Shown here one piece after another: positions 34,628 to 44,177 of a DNA stretch of 64,000 nucleotides. The notes under the pieces were generated by a model, which worked only from the letters and a program-made list of their open reading frames with translations, had not been told where the DNA came from and searched no databases. The stretch is taken from assembly GCF_016881065.1 (NCBI RefSeq), contig NZ_WXYN01000051.1:248001-312000 (forward strand), written 5' to 3'. The first letter of the stretch is position 1. Each line of letters starts with the position of its first letter. The stretch is from Planococcus soli (GTDB lineage: Bacteria > Bacillota > Bacilli > Bacillales_A > Planococcaceae). The position numbers and the translations under genes were made by a program.

Positions 34628-34641
34628 AGTCCAATCAGCTC

Positions 34642-35493
34642 CTAGTCAATCTGATTAAAGAAGAATAAAGCCAAAGTTCCGGGTCCGGTATGGGCGGCAA
34701 TAACGGAACCAATCATATGGATTTCGACACTTTGTGGGTGAAAGTTTTCTTCGATTTCCTGTTTCAGGGCATTGGCGAACTCTTCGTCGTCTCCGTGGCT
34801 GATGGCAATGGTCTGCTGATCCAGCTGGTTTCCGCGTTCTTTCATAAGTTCGATCATCCGTTTGATGACTTTCTTTCGCCCGCGCAGCTTTTCGATGGGC
34901 ACCAATTTGCCTTCTTCTACATGAAGCAATGGCTTAATATTCAGTAAGCCTCCGACAAATGCACTTCCTTTGGAAATGCGTCCGCCCTTGGCCATATAGT
35001 CCAGATCTTCTACGGTAAAGAGGCTTTCCAGATGGTCAGCCATAAAGCGTGTCTTTTCAATTATTTTGTCCAGCGGCTGTCCGGCGGCACGCAATTTTGC
35101 CGCTTCTTTTACCAACAGTCCATAACCGAGTGAAGCGGCTTTCGAATCCAGTATAGTCAGCTTTAAATCCGGATATTCTTCGCGCACCTGATCTGCCACC
35201 ATCACGGCTGTACTATAAGTGCCGGACAGTTCAGAAGAAAAGGCGATATAATAGCCTTCATCGGCGTCTTTTGCAAGCTGCTCAAAAGCGGTCAGCATCT
35301 CTTCAGGTGAAACCTGCGATGTTTTTGGATGGCTTCCTGCACGAATCGCATCAAATACTTTGATAGACTGAATGCCTCTAATATCCTCAAAATCCTGGTC
35401 TCCAATATGAACGCGAAGCGGGAACAAAACAACATTTTCATTTTCAAAAAAATCCTTCGGCAGGTCTGATGCGCTGTCAGCGAATAATCTCAT
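34642..35493 (-). CDS. DegV family protein (second paralogue, YitS-like)
   Basis: A 283-residue fatty-acid-binding DegV protein. It has the family motifs ADSASDLP, SSELSGTYSTA, TVEDLDYMAKGGRIS and VGGLLNIKPLLHVEEGKL. It differs from the degV at 2742 across most of its length, so it is an old paralogue and not a recent duplicate. The order DegV - HAD - esterase - MIP18 resembles B. subtilis yitS-yitU-yitV-yitW. CoADR follows 14 bases downstream in the same direction. Confidence 0.9.
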   Translation of the reverse strand: MRLFADSASDLPKDFFENENVVLFPLRVHIGDQDFEDIRGIQSIKVFDAIRAGSHPKTSQVSPEEMLTAFEQLAKDADEGYYIAFSSELSGTYSTAVMVADQVREEYPDLKLTILDSKAASLGYGLLVKEAAKLRAAGQPLDKIIEKTRFMADHLESLFTVEDLDYMAKGGRISKGSAFVGGLLNIKPLLHVEEGKLVPIEKLRGRKKVIKRMIELMKERGNQLDQQTIAISHGDDEEFANALKQEIEENFHPQSVEIHMIGSVIAAHTGPGTLALFFFNQID

Positions 35494-35516
35494 AAGTAAT
35501 CCCCCCTTTTTAAAAT

Positions 35517-36323
35517 TTACAATTTCAACCGGTCAATCAGCAATTCAGCAATGCCATCCTCGTTATTCGTTAGCGTGATTTCATTGGCAATATTTTTTAA
35601 GGGATCAATCGCATTGCCCATCGCCACTCCAACTCCTGCAAAATCAATCATTTCAAAGTCGTTGTCTTCGTCACCGAAAGCGATGATATTTTCTCTAGAA
35701 ATACCAAGGGACTTGGAAACGCGGTCTAAACCGACTGCTTTGCTCATGCCGCTTTTGACAATTTCGATAACATGCCAAGGAGCTCCCCAACGGCGATGAT
35801 CAATCACTTCCGCATGGACCGATGACAGGTGGTCGTGTATTTCCTGCACCCGCTCAAAAGGCGCGTGGATCAAAATGGATGTTGGATCTGTCTTTAAGTA
35901 GTTTCGCAAATCACCTGTAGTAATGGTCGGATCGCCAAAACGGAAAATATCCATCAGTTTTTCGTCGTGGTGATGGACATAAACATCATCGAGAACTTCG
36001 GCAACAATATTGTGGAAATCATAATCATGCATAGACTCCACAACTTCGTGGACCACATCCAATCCGATTGGATTATGATGTGTACCCCAGTGACGGTTGG
36101 TCGGGTGGTGGACAAACGCACCATTAAAGTTAACGATTGGCGTCGTCAATCCCAGTTCCTTATAATAGGTTTCACTTGAACGGTATGGCCGGCCAGTAGC
36201 AATCATCACCTCATGTCCTGCTTGAATTGCTTTATTTAAAGTCAGTTTCGTTTTGGGAGAAATGACTTTTTGGTCTGTCAATAAGGTTCCATCCAAATCA
36301 AGAACGATTAAATGCTGTTTCAT
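35517..36323 (-). CDS. yitU: Cof-type HAD-IIB phosphatase (YitU-like)
   Basis: A 268-residue sugar-phosphatase-like HAD protein. Motif I is VLDLDGTLLT (nucleophile Asp and second Asp), motif II is IATGRPY, then a C2B cap. Motif III-IV is KSMGLDRV-like (SGMSKAVGLDRVSKSLG) with AFGDEDNDFEMI. Family members dephosphorylate sugar phosphates, FMN or PLP. It is transcribed towards the DegV gene, 24 bases away. Symbol by synteny. Confidence 0.88.
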   Translation of the reverse strand: MKQHLIVLDLDGTLLTDQKVISPKTKLTLNKAIQAGHEVMIATGRPYRSSETYYKELGLTTPIVNFNGAFVHHPTNRHWGTHHNPIGLDVVHEVVESMHDYDFHNIVAEVLDDVYVHHHDEKLMDIFRFGDPTITTGDLRNYLKTDPTSILIHAPFERVQEIHDHLSSVHAEVIDHRRWGAPWHVIEIVKSGMSKAVGLDRVSKSLGISRENIIAFGDEDNDFEMIDFAGVGVAMGNAIDPLKNIANEITLTNNEDGIAELLIDRLKL

Positions 36324-36483
36324 AAAATAGCCGTCTCCTTTCTATCTATTACTAGTGTAGCGATAAAGCACAGGATTCGTCAAAAAATCTTGAGGAAATC
36401 TAAAAACGTGAACTGGAAAAGAATTGGTGATTGCCGGATTTCTGGAAGATTGGTAGGATAAATAATGAAGGAAGTGAATCTAG

Positions 36484-37254
36484 TTGAGAGTCCAACGACA
36501 AATGTGGGGACACATCCCCTTGCTGCATATAACTCCTGATCAGGGAGCGGAAACCGCATTGCCGACGGTTGTTTTTTTTCATGGCCATATGAGCGCCAAA
36601 GAACATAACTTGCATTATGCCTATCAATTGGCCGAAAAAGGGCTGCGGGTGATTTTGCCGGATGCGCTTTTACACGGGGAACGAAGTGAAGGGTCGGATG
36701 AAGTTCAAATAAGTCTGCGGTTTTGGGAAATTGTGCTGACCTCCATAGAGGAGCTGGCAATTTTGCACAAAGAATTGCATGAGCAAGGACTGGTCGCTGG
36801 CGAACTTGGAGTAGGAGGAACTTCAATGGGCGGCATCACTACTTTGGGTGCGATGACTGTTTATCCATGGATTCAGGCGGCGGCAGTAATGATGGGTGCA
36901 GGGAATTATGTGGAACTGGCGCAGGCGCAAATGGCTCAATACGAATCAAGAGGATTCCAGCTACCGATCAGTGCGGACGAACGCGAGCGCATGTTGTCGA
37001 CTTTAGCTATTTTCGACAGTGGAAAAAATCAGCCGAAATTCAACGGCCGTCCGATTTATTTCTGGCACGGGGAACAGGACGTGACAGTGCCGTTTGAGCC
37101 AACTTATCGTTTGTTCAAAGAACTCAAAGAACAATACAAAGCGATGCCGGAAAATATTGTATTTGCCCGTGAAAGAGAAGCAGGGCATGCTGTCAGTCGA
37201 AAAGGAATGCTCGAAGCGACAGAGTGGCTCGCGAAACACTTGAAGACAGAGTAA
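36484..37254 (+). CDS. yitV: Alpha/beta hydrolase, prolyl-oligopeptidase-like esterase (YitV-like)
   Basis: A 256-residue alpha/beta hydrolase. The oxyanion region is VVFFHGHMSAKEHNLHYAYQLAEKG, the nucleophile elbow is GVGGTSMGGITTLG, YFWHGEQDVTVPF carries the acid, and EREAGHAVS carries the catalytic His. It starts at TTG 36484; the ribosome binding site is GGAAGTGA. It is divergent from the HAD gene and 68 bases before yitW. The substrate is unknown. Confidence 0.86.
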   Translation: MRVQRQMWGHIPLLHITPDQGAETALPTVVFFHGHMSAKEHNLHYAYQLAEKGLRVILPDALLHGERSEGSDEVQISLRFWEIVLTSIEELAILHKELHEQGLVAGELGVGGTSMGGITTLGAMTVYPWIQAAAVMMGAGNYVELAQAQMAQYESRGFQLPISADERERMLSTLAIFDSGKNQPKFNGRPIYFWHGEQDVTVPFEPTYRLFKELKEQYKAMPENIVFAREREAGHAVSRKGMLEATEWLAKHLKTE

Positions 37255-37321
37255 GCGTGTCAATTTCAATTCCAGCCAAAGTTTGATAAGATGGTATTAC
37301 TAGTAAAGGGAGGGATTTTGA

Positions 37322-37630
37322 ATGGATCAAGATATGAAAGACAGCATGATGGGTGCATTAGAGACAGTAATCGATCCCGAATTGGGAGTTGACATTGTCA
37401 ATCTCGGGCTTGTATATGATGTAATGGTAACAGAAGATGGCTTTGCTGTAGTAACGATGACGTTGACGTCAATGGGTTGCCCAATGGGACCTCAAATCGT
37501 AGAAATGGTCAAATCTGCTTTGTACGAACTGCCTGAAGTGGAAGAAGTCGATGTTAAAATCGTTTGGACGCCAGTGTGGGGCAAAGATCATATGTCACGC
37601 TATGCAAAAATGGCGCTTGGCGTCAGATAA
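37322..37630 (+). CDS. yitW: MIP18/DUF59 Fe-S assembly protein (YitW/SufT-like)
   Basis: A 102-residue stand-alone DUF59 protein. It carries VIDPELGVDIVNLGLVYDV and the Cys-containing MTLTSMGCPMGPQIV. DUF59 proteins such as SufT help maturation of Fe-S proteins. It starts at ATG 37322 after AAAGGGAGGGAT. A terminator follows. Confidence 0.92.
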   Translation: MDQDMKDSMMGALETVIDPELGVDIVNLGLVYDVMVTEDGFAVVTMTLTSMGCPMGPQIVEMVKSALYELPEVEEVDVKIVWTPVWGKDHMSRYAKMALGVR

Positions 37631-37638
37631 CCAACAGT

Positions 37639-37677
37639 AAAAACCTTGCCGGAGTTGAACCCGGCAAGGTTTTTTTA
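37639..37677 (+). terminator. Terminator of yitW
   Basis: AAAACCTTGCCGG-AGTTGAAC-CCGGCAAGGTTTTTTT. Confidence 0.92.
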
Positions 37678-37774
37678 GTATATTTTTGCGGAGATCCTCA
37701 AAAAACGCTCGCCTGAAGCGATTTTCTCATCCTGCAGTTCAAATCCTCAAAACAAAAAAATAAATTCATAATAA

Positions 37775-37803
37775 TTGCTTATTCCTGATAATTTAACTAT
37801 AAT
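37775..37803 (+). promoter_or_regulatory. SigA promoter of the clpB-like gene
   Basis: TTGCTT, 17 bases, TATAAT. It precedes a CtsR box by seven bases. Confidence 0.75.
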
Positions 37804-37809
37804 TTAATT

Positions 37810-37826
37810 AGTCAAAGATAGTCAAA
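37810..37826 (+). promoter_or_regulatory. CtsR operator
   Basis: AGTCAAAGATAGTCAAA matches the CtsR heptad repeat RGTCAAA-NAN-RGTCAAA at every position. It lies at the expected transcription start of the clpB-like gene, so that gene should be a class III heat-shock gene. Confidence 0.9.
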
Positions 37827-37848
37827 CTAATTGGAAGGTGTGGTTGGT

Positions 37849-39990
37849 ATGGTTCAATTTCCAAATAACACAGAACAAAAATCCCCATTGGAGCAGTTTG
37901 GCCGCAACATGGTCGAACAGGCACAATCCGGAAAAATGGATCCAGTCATTGGCCGCGACCAGGAAATCCGCAACGTCATCCGAATCCTGTCACGGAAAAC
38001 GAAAAACAACCCCGTGCTGATCGGAGAACCTGGCGTCGGCAAAACAGCAATTGTCGAAGGGCTGGCACAACGGATTGTCCGCAATGACGTACCGGAAGGG
38101 TTGAAAAACCGGACCATTTACGAACTGGACATGAGTGCCTTGATCGCCGGCGCCAAATATCGTGGGGAATTCGAAGAGCGTTTAAAAGGCGTCTTGAAAC
38201 AGGTGAAAGACAGCGAAGGACAGATCATCCTGTTTATTGATGAAATTCACACCATTGTTGGAGCCGGTAAAACAGAAGGTGCGATGGATGCAGGGAATAT
38301 GCTGAAACCGATGCTTGCACGAGGAGAATTGTATTGCATCGGGGCGACTACGTTGGATGAATACCGGATGCATATTGAAAAAGATCCGGCTTTGGAACGC
38401 CGTTTCCAGCAGGTGATGGTGCGCGAGCCTTCGGTGGAAGATACCGTATCCATTTTACGTGGTTTGAAAGAACGCTTTGAACTTCACCACGCTGTCCGGA
38501 TTCATGACCGGGCGATTGTAGCTGCGGCTGCGATGTCTGACCGCTATATTACCGAGCGCTTTTTGCCGGATAAAGCCATCGATTTGATCGATGAGGCTTG
38601 TGCCATGATCCGCACGGAAATCGATTCGATGCCGCAGGAACTTGATGAAGTGACGCGCCGTCTTATGCAGCTCGAGATTGAAGAGCAGGCTCTGATGAAA
38701 GAAAAAGATGCAGCAAGCAAAGCCAGATTAGAAACCTTGCGTGGAGAAATCACAGAGCTTCGAGACTCTTCCGCAGATATGAAAAATCAATGGACTGAAG
38801 AAAAAGAGTCATTGAAAAAAATTCAGGAAAAACGCGAACAGCTGGACCAGTTCCGCAGACAGCTGGAAGATGCCGAAAACCGGTACGACTTGAACGCCGC
38901 AGCTGTTTTGCAGCATGGCAAAATTCCTGAGCTCGAAAAAGAACTGCAGTCTTTGGAAGCGGATCTTGAAAAAGAAGGTGCTGAACGCTTGCTTCGTGAG
39001 GAAGTTACCGAAGAAGAAATTGCAGGCATTGTCGCAAGATGGACGGGTATACCGGTGACGAAACTAGTGGAAGGCGAGCGGGACAAGTTGCTGCGTTTAG
39101 GCGATACTTTGAAAAAACGTGTAATTGGCCAGGACCAGGCAGTCGAACTGGTAACGGAAGCAGTATGGAGAGCGCGCGCCGGCATCAAAGACGAAAGAAA
39201 GCCAATCGGTTCGTTCATTTTCCTTGGTCCTACTGGCGTCGGCAAAACGGAATTAGCCAAAGCACTGGCAGCAAACTTGTTTGATTCGGAAGATCATTTT
39301 ATCCGGATCGATATGTCCGAGTACATGGAGAAACACAGCGTCTCCCGTTTGGTCGGAGCGCCCCCGGGATATATCGGCTACGAGGAAGGCGGGCAGCTGA
39401 CAGAAGCAGTGCGCCGTAATCCCTACTCTGTCGTGCTGCTGGATGAAATTGAAAAAGCACATCCGGATGTTGCCAATATCCTGCTGCAGATTCTGGATGA
39501 TGGGCGCATCACCGATAGCCAGGGACGGCTGGTCAACTTCTCGAACACCGTAGTGATTATGACTTCCAACATCGGATCTGCTTACATCAGTGATGCCAGC
39601 AGCGAACATGATATTGAAGATATTGTCATGAGTGAACTGCGGAAGCACTTCAAGCCAGAACTTTTAAACCGCATTGACGATATCGTCATTTTCCATGCGC
39701 TCAATAACACTCATTTTTATGGCATAGCGAAGAAAATGATTGCGGAACTTGCTGCCCGCATCAGCCAGCAGCAAATCAAGCTGACAGTGGATGATTCGGT
39801 TATCAGTTACATTGTTGAAGCCGGAACCGATCCGGTCTTTGGAGCGCGTCCGTTAAAACGTTTTATTCAGCGCAATATCGAAACAAACATTGCCCGTGAA
39901 CTGATCAAAGGCGGGATTGTGGCCCATACGGAACTGGAATTGACGATGGATGACAACAAACAAATCATTATCAACAAAAAAGAAGCGTAA
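37849..39990 (+). CDS. clpB: ClpB-like AAA+ disaggregase lacking the N-terminal domain
   Basis: 713 residues with two AAA+ modules. NBD1 has [18 protein letters not shown] and [13 protein letters not shown] ClpB-length coiled-coil middle domain spans about 290-420. NBD2 has [27 protein letters not shown] and a ClpB-type end ([14 protein letters not shown]). The usual N-domain of about 145 residues is absent: the protein starts [18 protein letters not shown]. No N-terminal zinc finger (as in ClpE) and no [LIV]GF ClpP-docking tripeptide in NBD2 was seen, so it looks like a DnaK-cooperating disaggregase, not a ClpP partner. ATG 37849 lies nine bases after GGAAGGTG. Its promoter carries a CtsR box. 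Confidence 0.88.
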   Translation: MVQFPNNTEQKSPLEQFGRNMVEQAQSGKMDPVIGRDQEIRNVIRILSRKTKNNPVLIGEPGVGKTAIVEGLAQRIVRNDVPEGLKNRTIYELDMSALIAGAKYRGEFEERLKGVLKQVKDSEGQIILFIDEIHTIVGAGKTEGAMDAGNMLKPMLARGELYCIGATTLDEYRMHIEKDPALERRFQQVMVREPSVEDTVSILRGLKERFELHHAVRIHDRAIVAAAAMSDRYITERFLPDKAIDLIDEACAMIRTEIDSMPQELDEVTRRLMQLEIEEQALMKEKDAASKARLETLRGEITELRDSSADMKNQWTEEKESLKKIQEKREQLDQFRRQLEDAENRYDLNAAAVLQHGKIPELEKELQSLEADLEKEGAERLLREEVTEEEIAGIVARWTGIPVTKLVEGERDKLLRLGDTLKKRVIGQDQAVELVTEAVWRARAGIKDERKPIGSFIFLGPTGVGKTELAKALAANLFDSEDHFIRIDMSEYMEKHSVSRLVGAPPGYIGYEEGGQLTEAVRRNPYSVVLLDEIEKAHPDVANILLQILDDGRITDSQGRLVNFSNTVVIMTSNIGSAYISDASSEHDIEDIVMSELRKHFKPELLNRIDDIVIFHALNNTHFYGIAKKMIAELAARISQQQIKLTVDDSVISYIVEAGTDPVFGARPLKRFIQRNIETNIARELIKGGIVAHTELELTMDDNKQIIINKKEA

Positions 39991-40018
39991 TCCGGATTTC
40001 CGGATTACGCTTCTTTTT
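39975..40018. terminator. Bidirectional terminator, clpB-like / yjzD
   Basis: A near-perfect palindrome: AAAAAAGAAGCGTAATCCGG with loop ATTT and its complement. It includes the clpB-like stop codon and lies between convergent genes. Confidence 0.92.
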
Positions 40019-40022
40019 TGTA

Positions 40023-40208
40023 TTAATGTTTTTCAGGAGCAGGACCTTCTGGGATAATAGCTGACATCACAAAAATCAGAATGGAAACCGCAACTGAAAT
40101 GTAAACGCCGATCATGAAATCGAAAGGTACGTTCTGTACTGCACTTACCACGTAGTTTACCAATGAAATCAATAAGAATGACCATAAAAATGTTCCAATA
40201 TATTGCAT
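40023..40208 (-). CDS. yjzD: YjzD-like DUF2929 small membrane protein
   Basis: A 61-residue protein with two TM helices (GTFLWSFLLISLVNYVVSAV and MIGVYISVAVSILIFVMSAII) and a short tail. It matches the DUF2929 pattern and sits divergently upstream of fabH, as yjzD does in B. subtilis. Function unknown. Confidence 0.78.
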   Translation of the reverse strand: MQYIGTFLWSFLLISLVNYVVSAVQNVPFDFMIGVYISVAVSILIFVMSAIIPEGPAPEKH

Positions 40209-40318
40209 CTAGTTTCACCTCTACATAGAATATCTAGATTAATCATAGCATAAGCCTTAACAGACAGAAAGAAAGATTCCGTAGATTGAAGATTTTTTGT
40301 CGGAATTATGTCAGTTAG

Positions 40319-40347
40319 TTGAAATAAGCTATCCAGTGGCGTATTAT
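40319..40347 (+). promoter_or_regulatory. SigA promoter of fabHF
   Basis: TTGAAA (40319-40324), 17 bases, TATTAT (40342-40347). Confidence 0.65.
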
Positions 40348-40364
40348 TAACACCAGGTACTAAT
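40346..40364 (+). promoter_or_regulatory. FapR operator
   Basis: ATTAACACCAGGTACTAAT; its reverse complement reads ATTAGTACCTGGTGTTAAT, close to the FapR consensus TTAGTACCTGGTNNTAA. It overlaps the -10 element and start region of fabHF. FapR repression is relieved by malonyl-CoA. Confidence 0.82.
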
Positions 40365-40395
40365 ATATGATGATAATTGAAATGAGGGATAGAAG

Positions 40396-41334
40396 ATGAA
40401 TGCTGGAATAATCGGTTTGGGCAGATGCCTGCCGGAAGATAGATTGACGAACTTTCAATTAGAGCAGCGCATGGATACTAGCGACGAGTGGATCCGTACA
40501 ATGACAGGCATAGAAGAACGCCGCATTGCGAAAGACGATCAGGACACTTCCGACATGTCACGGGATGCTGCAAAAAAAGCGATTGAAGATGCTGGCATTG
40601 ATCCTGCTGAAATCGGTTTGATCTTAGTGGCGACAGTTACGCCTGACCAGCCATTTCCATCAATGGCTTGCGTCATCCAGCAGGAAATTGGCGCTGTCAA
40701 CGCAGCTGCTATGGATATTTCAGCTGCATGTGCAGGGTTCATGTATGGAGTCATTACCGCCAAACAGTTCATCGATTCTGATGTTTATAAATATGTGTTA
40801 GTTGTCGGCGTCGAAAAACTATCGAAAATCACCAATTGGGAAGACCGCAACACCGCTGTCCTTTTCGGTGATGGCGCCGGGGCTGCAGTCATCGGCAAAG
40901 TTTCGGAAGGCCGTGGAATTCTGTCTTTTGAACTTGGAGCTGACGGTTCTGGTGGGAAGCACCTTTATCAGGACGAAAAAGACCACTTGCAGATGAACGG
41001 CAGAGAAGTATTCAAATTTGCTGTACGCCAGATGGGTGAGTCAGCAATAAACGTGATTGAAAAAGCAGGAATGCAAAAAGAAGATGTCGATTTTTTGATT
41101 CCTCATCAAGCTAATATCCGCATCATGGAAGCATCCAGAGAACGCTTGGGTCTTCCGGTTGAGAAAATGTCAAAAACGATTCATAAATATGGCAACACTT
41201 CAGCAGCGTCCATTCCGATTTCTCTAGTAGAAGACGTCGAAGAAGGCCGCGTGAAAGACGATGATGTTATCGTTATGGTCGGCTTTGGCGGCGGATTGAC
41301 ATGGGGCGCAATTGCTATGAAGTGGGGCAAATAA
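40396..41334 (+). CDS. fabH: Beta-ketoacyl-ACP synthase III
   Basis: 312 residues. FabH condenses an acyl-CoA with malonyl-ACP to start fatty acid synthesis. The catalytic Cys is in [12 protein letters not shown], His in [10 protein letters not shown] and Asn in KYGNTSAAS. The N-terminus is [19 protein letters not shown], and [10 protein letters not shown] is at the end. Bacillales FabH often prefers branched primers. It is followed after 27 bases by fabF. Confidence 0.97.
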   Translation: MNAGIIGLGRCLPEDRLTNFQLEQRMDTSDEWIRTMTGIEERRIAKDDQDTSDMSRDAAKKAIEDAGIDPAEIGLILVATVTPDQPFPSMACVIQQEIGAVNAAAMDISAACAGFMYGVITAKQFIDSDVYKYVLVVGVEKLSKITNWEDRNTAVLFGDGAGAAVIGKVSEGRGILSFELGADGSGGKHLYQDEKDHLQMNGREVFKFAVRQMGESAINVIEKAGMQKEDVDFLIPHQANIRIMEASRERLGLPVEKMSKTIHKYGNTSAASIPISLVEDVEEGRVKDDDVIVMVGFGGGLTWGAIAMKWGK

Positions 41335-41361
41335 TCAGATATGCGAAAGGAAGAAGATAGA

Positions 41362-42597
41362 ATGGAAAATCGCCGTGTAGTTATTACAGGAATTGGTGCT
41401 GTAACACCTTTGGGAAATAATATTGAAACCACATGGGAAGCCATAAAAAATGGTGAATCCGGTGTTGGGCCATTAACTAGATTGGATGCAGATTTGTACT
41501 CAGCGAAAATTGCAGCAGAAATAAATGACTTTTCGATAGAAGATTATATTGAAAAGAAAGATGCGCGGAAAATGGACCGATTTACGCATTATGCGCTGGC
41601 TGCGTCTATTATGGCGATGAAAGATGCGAATCTTGAGTTGGATGACAAAACAGCGTTGCGGACCGGTGTTTGGATCGGTTCGGGAATTGGTGGAATGGAA
41701 ACCATCGAAAACCAGATGAACGTACTGAATACGAGAGGTGTTCGGCGCATCAGTCCTTTCCTGATTCCAATGATCATTCCGGATATGGCGTCCGGCCAAG
41801 TATCGATTTACTTTGGTGCGAAAGCCATCAACTCTTGTTCGGTGACAGCTTGTGCTTCAGGCACAAACTCGATCGGAGATGCCTTTAAGGTGATTCAGCG
41901 CGGAGATGCAGACGCCATGATTTCTGGTGGAGCAGAAGCGCCGATTACTCAATTATCAGTAGCTGGATTTACAGCCAATACAGCATTGACAACAAATCAG
42001 GATGCAGCTACAGCATCCCGCCCGTTCGATAAGAACCGGGATGGTTTTGTCATTGGTGAAGGTGCGGGAATCGTCATCCTTGAAGAATATGAACATGCAA
42101 AAGCACGCGGTGCTAAAATGTATGCCGAAGTTGTCGGCTATGGTTCAACTGGAGACGCTTATCATATTACAGCTCCTGCTGAAGGTGGGGAAGGTGCAGC
42201 CCGTGCAATGGCACAAGCACTGGCAGATGCTGGTGTTGAAACTACAGAGGTTGGATACATCAACGCTCACGGAACAAGCACACCATATAATGATTTATAT
42301 GAAACAATGGCTGTTAAAACAGTATTTGGCGAGCACGCTTATAAGCTGGGAATGAGCTCGACAAAATCCATGACCGGCCATTTGCTCGGAGCTGCCGGCG
42401 GAGTCGAAGCGATATTCACTGCCCTGGCATTGCAGGAAGGCATCATGCCGCCAACAACAAATTATGAAACGCCTGATGAGCAATGTGATTTGGATTATGT
42501 TCCAAACAAAGCACGTAAAGCGGATCTTAAATTCGCCATGAGCAATTCATTAGGATTTGGCGGACATAATGCATCTTTGGTATTCAAAAAGATTTAA
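41362..42597 (+). CDS. fabF: Beta-ketoacyl-ACP synthase II
   Basis: 411 residues. FabF elongates acyl-ACP with malonyl-ACP. The catalytic Cys is in [14 protein letters not shown], the His residues in [12 protein letters not shown] and [12 protein letters not shown], and [11 protein letters not shown] closes the protein. ATG 41362 is chosen because [18 protein letters not shown] is the family start and AAAGGAAG precedes it. It forms an operon with fabH and shares its FapR control. Confidence 0.97.
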   Translation: MENRRVVITGIGAVTPLGNNIETTWEAIKNGESGVGPLTRLDADLYSAKIAAEINDFSIEDYIEKKDARKMDRFTHYALAASIMAMKDANLELDDKTALRTGVWIGSGIGGMETIENQMNVLNTRGVRRISPFLIPMIIPDMASGQVSIYFGAKAINSCSVTACASGTNSIGDAFKVIQRGDADAMISGGAEAPITQLSVAGFTANTALTTNQDAATASRPFDKNRDGFVIGEGAGIVILEEYEHAKARGAKMYAEVVGYGSTGDAYHITAPAEGGEGAARAMAQALADAGVETTEVGYINAHGTSTPYNDLYETMAVKTVFGEHAYKLGMSSTKSMTGHLLGAAGGVEAIFTALALQEGIMPPTTNYETPDEQCDLDYVPNKARKADLKFAMSNSLGFGGHNASLVFKKI

Positions 42598-42611
42598 AGA
42601 GTAACAGGAGC

Positions 42612-42653
42612 AAATGGCAAGCTGCGGAAATAATCCGCTGCTTGCCATTTTTA
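42612..42653 (+). terminator. Terminator of fabHF
   Basis: AAATGGCAAGCTGCGGA-AATAA-TCCGCTGCTTGCCATTTTT, with one asymmetric position. Confidence 0.9.
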
Positions 42654-42841
42654 TATTCATGAAAGTAAATGATTAGGGAATAAACCCATAATTTTATAAA
42701 AATTGAAAAAGTTTTCCGATTATTCTTTGTCTTATGTTATCCTAAATTAGAGAGGCAATAGTATTGAGGTATTTGGATGGATAATTCAAGTTATATGATT
42801 AATAACTCCTATTATTGCGGATTGTTAAAGGACAAGTATTT

Positions 42842-42934
42842 ATGTCTAAAATAAAAAGCTCTCAAAATGCTGATTCTTCAGCGTTCTTTCAAAGAAATAC
42901 GAACTTTGTACGGCTTGATTTTTTGGAAAATTAA
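42842..42934 (+). CDS. Possible 30-residue small ORF
   Basis: ATG at 42842 with AAAGGA nine bases upstream; it ends at TAA 42934. The product (MSKIKSSQNADSSAFFQRNT...) is polar, with no signal sequence or membrane helix, and is not recognised. The CodY-like site overlaps its 3' end. It could be a chance frame in AT-rich DNA. Confidence 0.2.
   Translation: MSKIKSSQNADSSAFFQRNTNFVRLDFLEN
42918..42932 (+). promoter_or_regulatory. CodY-like box upstream of peptide transporter 1
   Basis: ATTTTTTGGAAAATT matches AATTTTCWGAAAATT at 12 of 15 positions. Opp operons are frequent CodY targets in Bacillales. Confidence 0.4.
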
Positions 42935-43160
42935 AAATAATATTGTTTTTGTAATTTTATTGTAATAAAATTAATAGGAGAGACTATTATTTAAAAAAAG
43001 TATAGTTGCTTATGTGAAATTTTTACATAAGTGAAAACTTACAGTTTTTACTTTATTTTTTTAAATTGATAAGTCTGAAGATTGAATTTTTATGATGTGC
43101 CGGCTGCAAAAGTGAGTTATCAAATTACCAGAGAATAGCTATAAGTTGAGGGGGATAAAT

Positions 43161-44177
43161 GTGAGTGAAGTTTTGCTTGACATCAAAAATCTAAAAACGT
43201 CCTTTCGAATAAAAGATCACCATTATGCTGCTGTCGATGATGTAACGTTAACAGTCAAAAAAAATGAAGTGTTAGCAATTGTTGGCGAGTCAGGTTCTGG
43301 TAAAAGTGCATTTGCCTTTTCCATTATGGGACTGCACACAAGAGCCAAAATTGAAGGGGAAATCAATTACAAAGGCAGTAATTTAGTTCAAGCAGGCCCC
43401 AATCAAATGAAAAAACTGCGGGGCAAAGAGATGGGGATGATCTTCCAGGATGCCCTTTCTGCGCTGAATCCGCTTATGGTAGTAGGTGCCCAAATAGATG
43501 AGGCGATTTTCCTCCATAACCCAAAAAGCTCCAAGAACCTGCGGAAACTGCAGGTCATTAATTTGCTGAACCAGGTCGGCATTCCCCGACCCGAAAAAAC
43601 CTATCATCAATATCCACATGAGCTTTCTGGAGGAATGCGGCAGCGTATTGTAATTGCAATGGCAATTTCAAATCAGCCAGAACTGCTGATTGCAGATGAG
43701 CCGACTACTGCTCTGGATGTGACAATCCAATCGCAGATATTGGATTTGATAAAAGAATTGAAAGAAACCATCCATGCTGGAATTATTCTGATCACCCATG
43801 ATTTAGGGGTAGTAGCGGAAATGGCAGATAGGGTAGCGGTTATGTACGCAGGGCAAATTGTGGAAATCGCGGATGTTTATACGTTGATGGAAAATCCGCA
43901 GCATCCGTATACACGATCTCTTTTAAATTCAATCCCGACATTAAATGATGTAAAAGAAGAACTTCACGTAATACAGGGCGTCGTTCCATCGCTCCAGAAT
44001 TTGCCGAGAACCGGATGCCGGTTCGCTTCACGAATTCCTTGGATCGAGGAATCTGAGCACGAGGCTTCACCGGAACTCCACGAAATTAGTCCTGGCCATT
44101 ATGTGCGCTGCACTTGCTACAAGGACTTTTACTTCCCAGAACAAGCCGAGGAGGAGCGCAATTATGTCGCTAATTGA
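43161..44177 (+). CDS. Peptide ABC transporter ATPase 1 (OppD/AppD-like)
   Basis: A 338-residue ATPase. Walker A is GESGSGKSAF, the Q-loop is IFQDALSALNP, the signature is LSGGMRQRIVIA and Walker B is LLIADEPTTALD. The C-terminal oligopeptide-transport extension is PYTRSLLNSIPTL. The Cys motif of that extension is reduced to CRFASRIPW...RCTC. It starts at GTG 43161, six bases after AGGGGG. It is the first gene of an operon ordered D-F-B-C-A and overlaps the next gene by 14 bases. B. subtilis has the app operon at the same place after fabF. Confidence 0.92.
   Translation: MSEVLLDIKNLKTSFRIKDHHYAAVDDVTLTVKKNEVLAIVGESGSGKSAFAFSIMGLHTRAKIEGEINYKGSNLVQAGPNQMKKLRGKEMGMIFQDALSALNPLMVVGAQIDEAIFLHNPKSSKNLRKLQVINLLNQVGIPRPEKTYHQYPHELSGGMRQRIVIAMAISNQPELLIADEPTTALDVTIQSQILDLIKELKETIHAGIILITHDLGVVAEMADRVAVMYAGQIVEIADVYTLMENPQHPYTRSLLNSIPTLNDVKEELHVIQGVVPSLQNLPRTGCRFASRIPWIEESEHEASPELHEISPGHYVRCTCYKDFYFPEQAEEERNYVAN

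Larger units (their letters stand above)
42654..43160 (+). other. AT-rich leader region before the first peptide transporter operon
   Basis: About 500 bases, very AT-rich. No conserved gene is seen. It contains a 30-codon open frame (42842-42934) and a CodY-like site (42918-42932). A promoter must lie here, but several weak -10-like hexamers prevent a firm choice. Confidence 0.5.
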
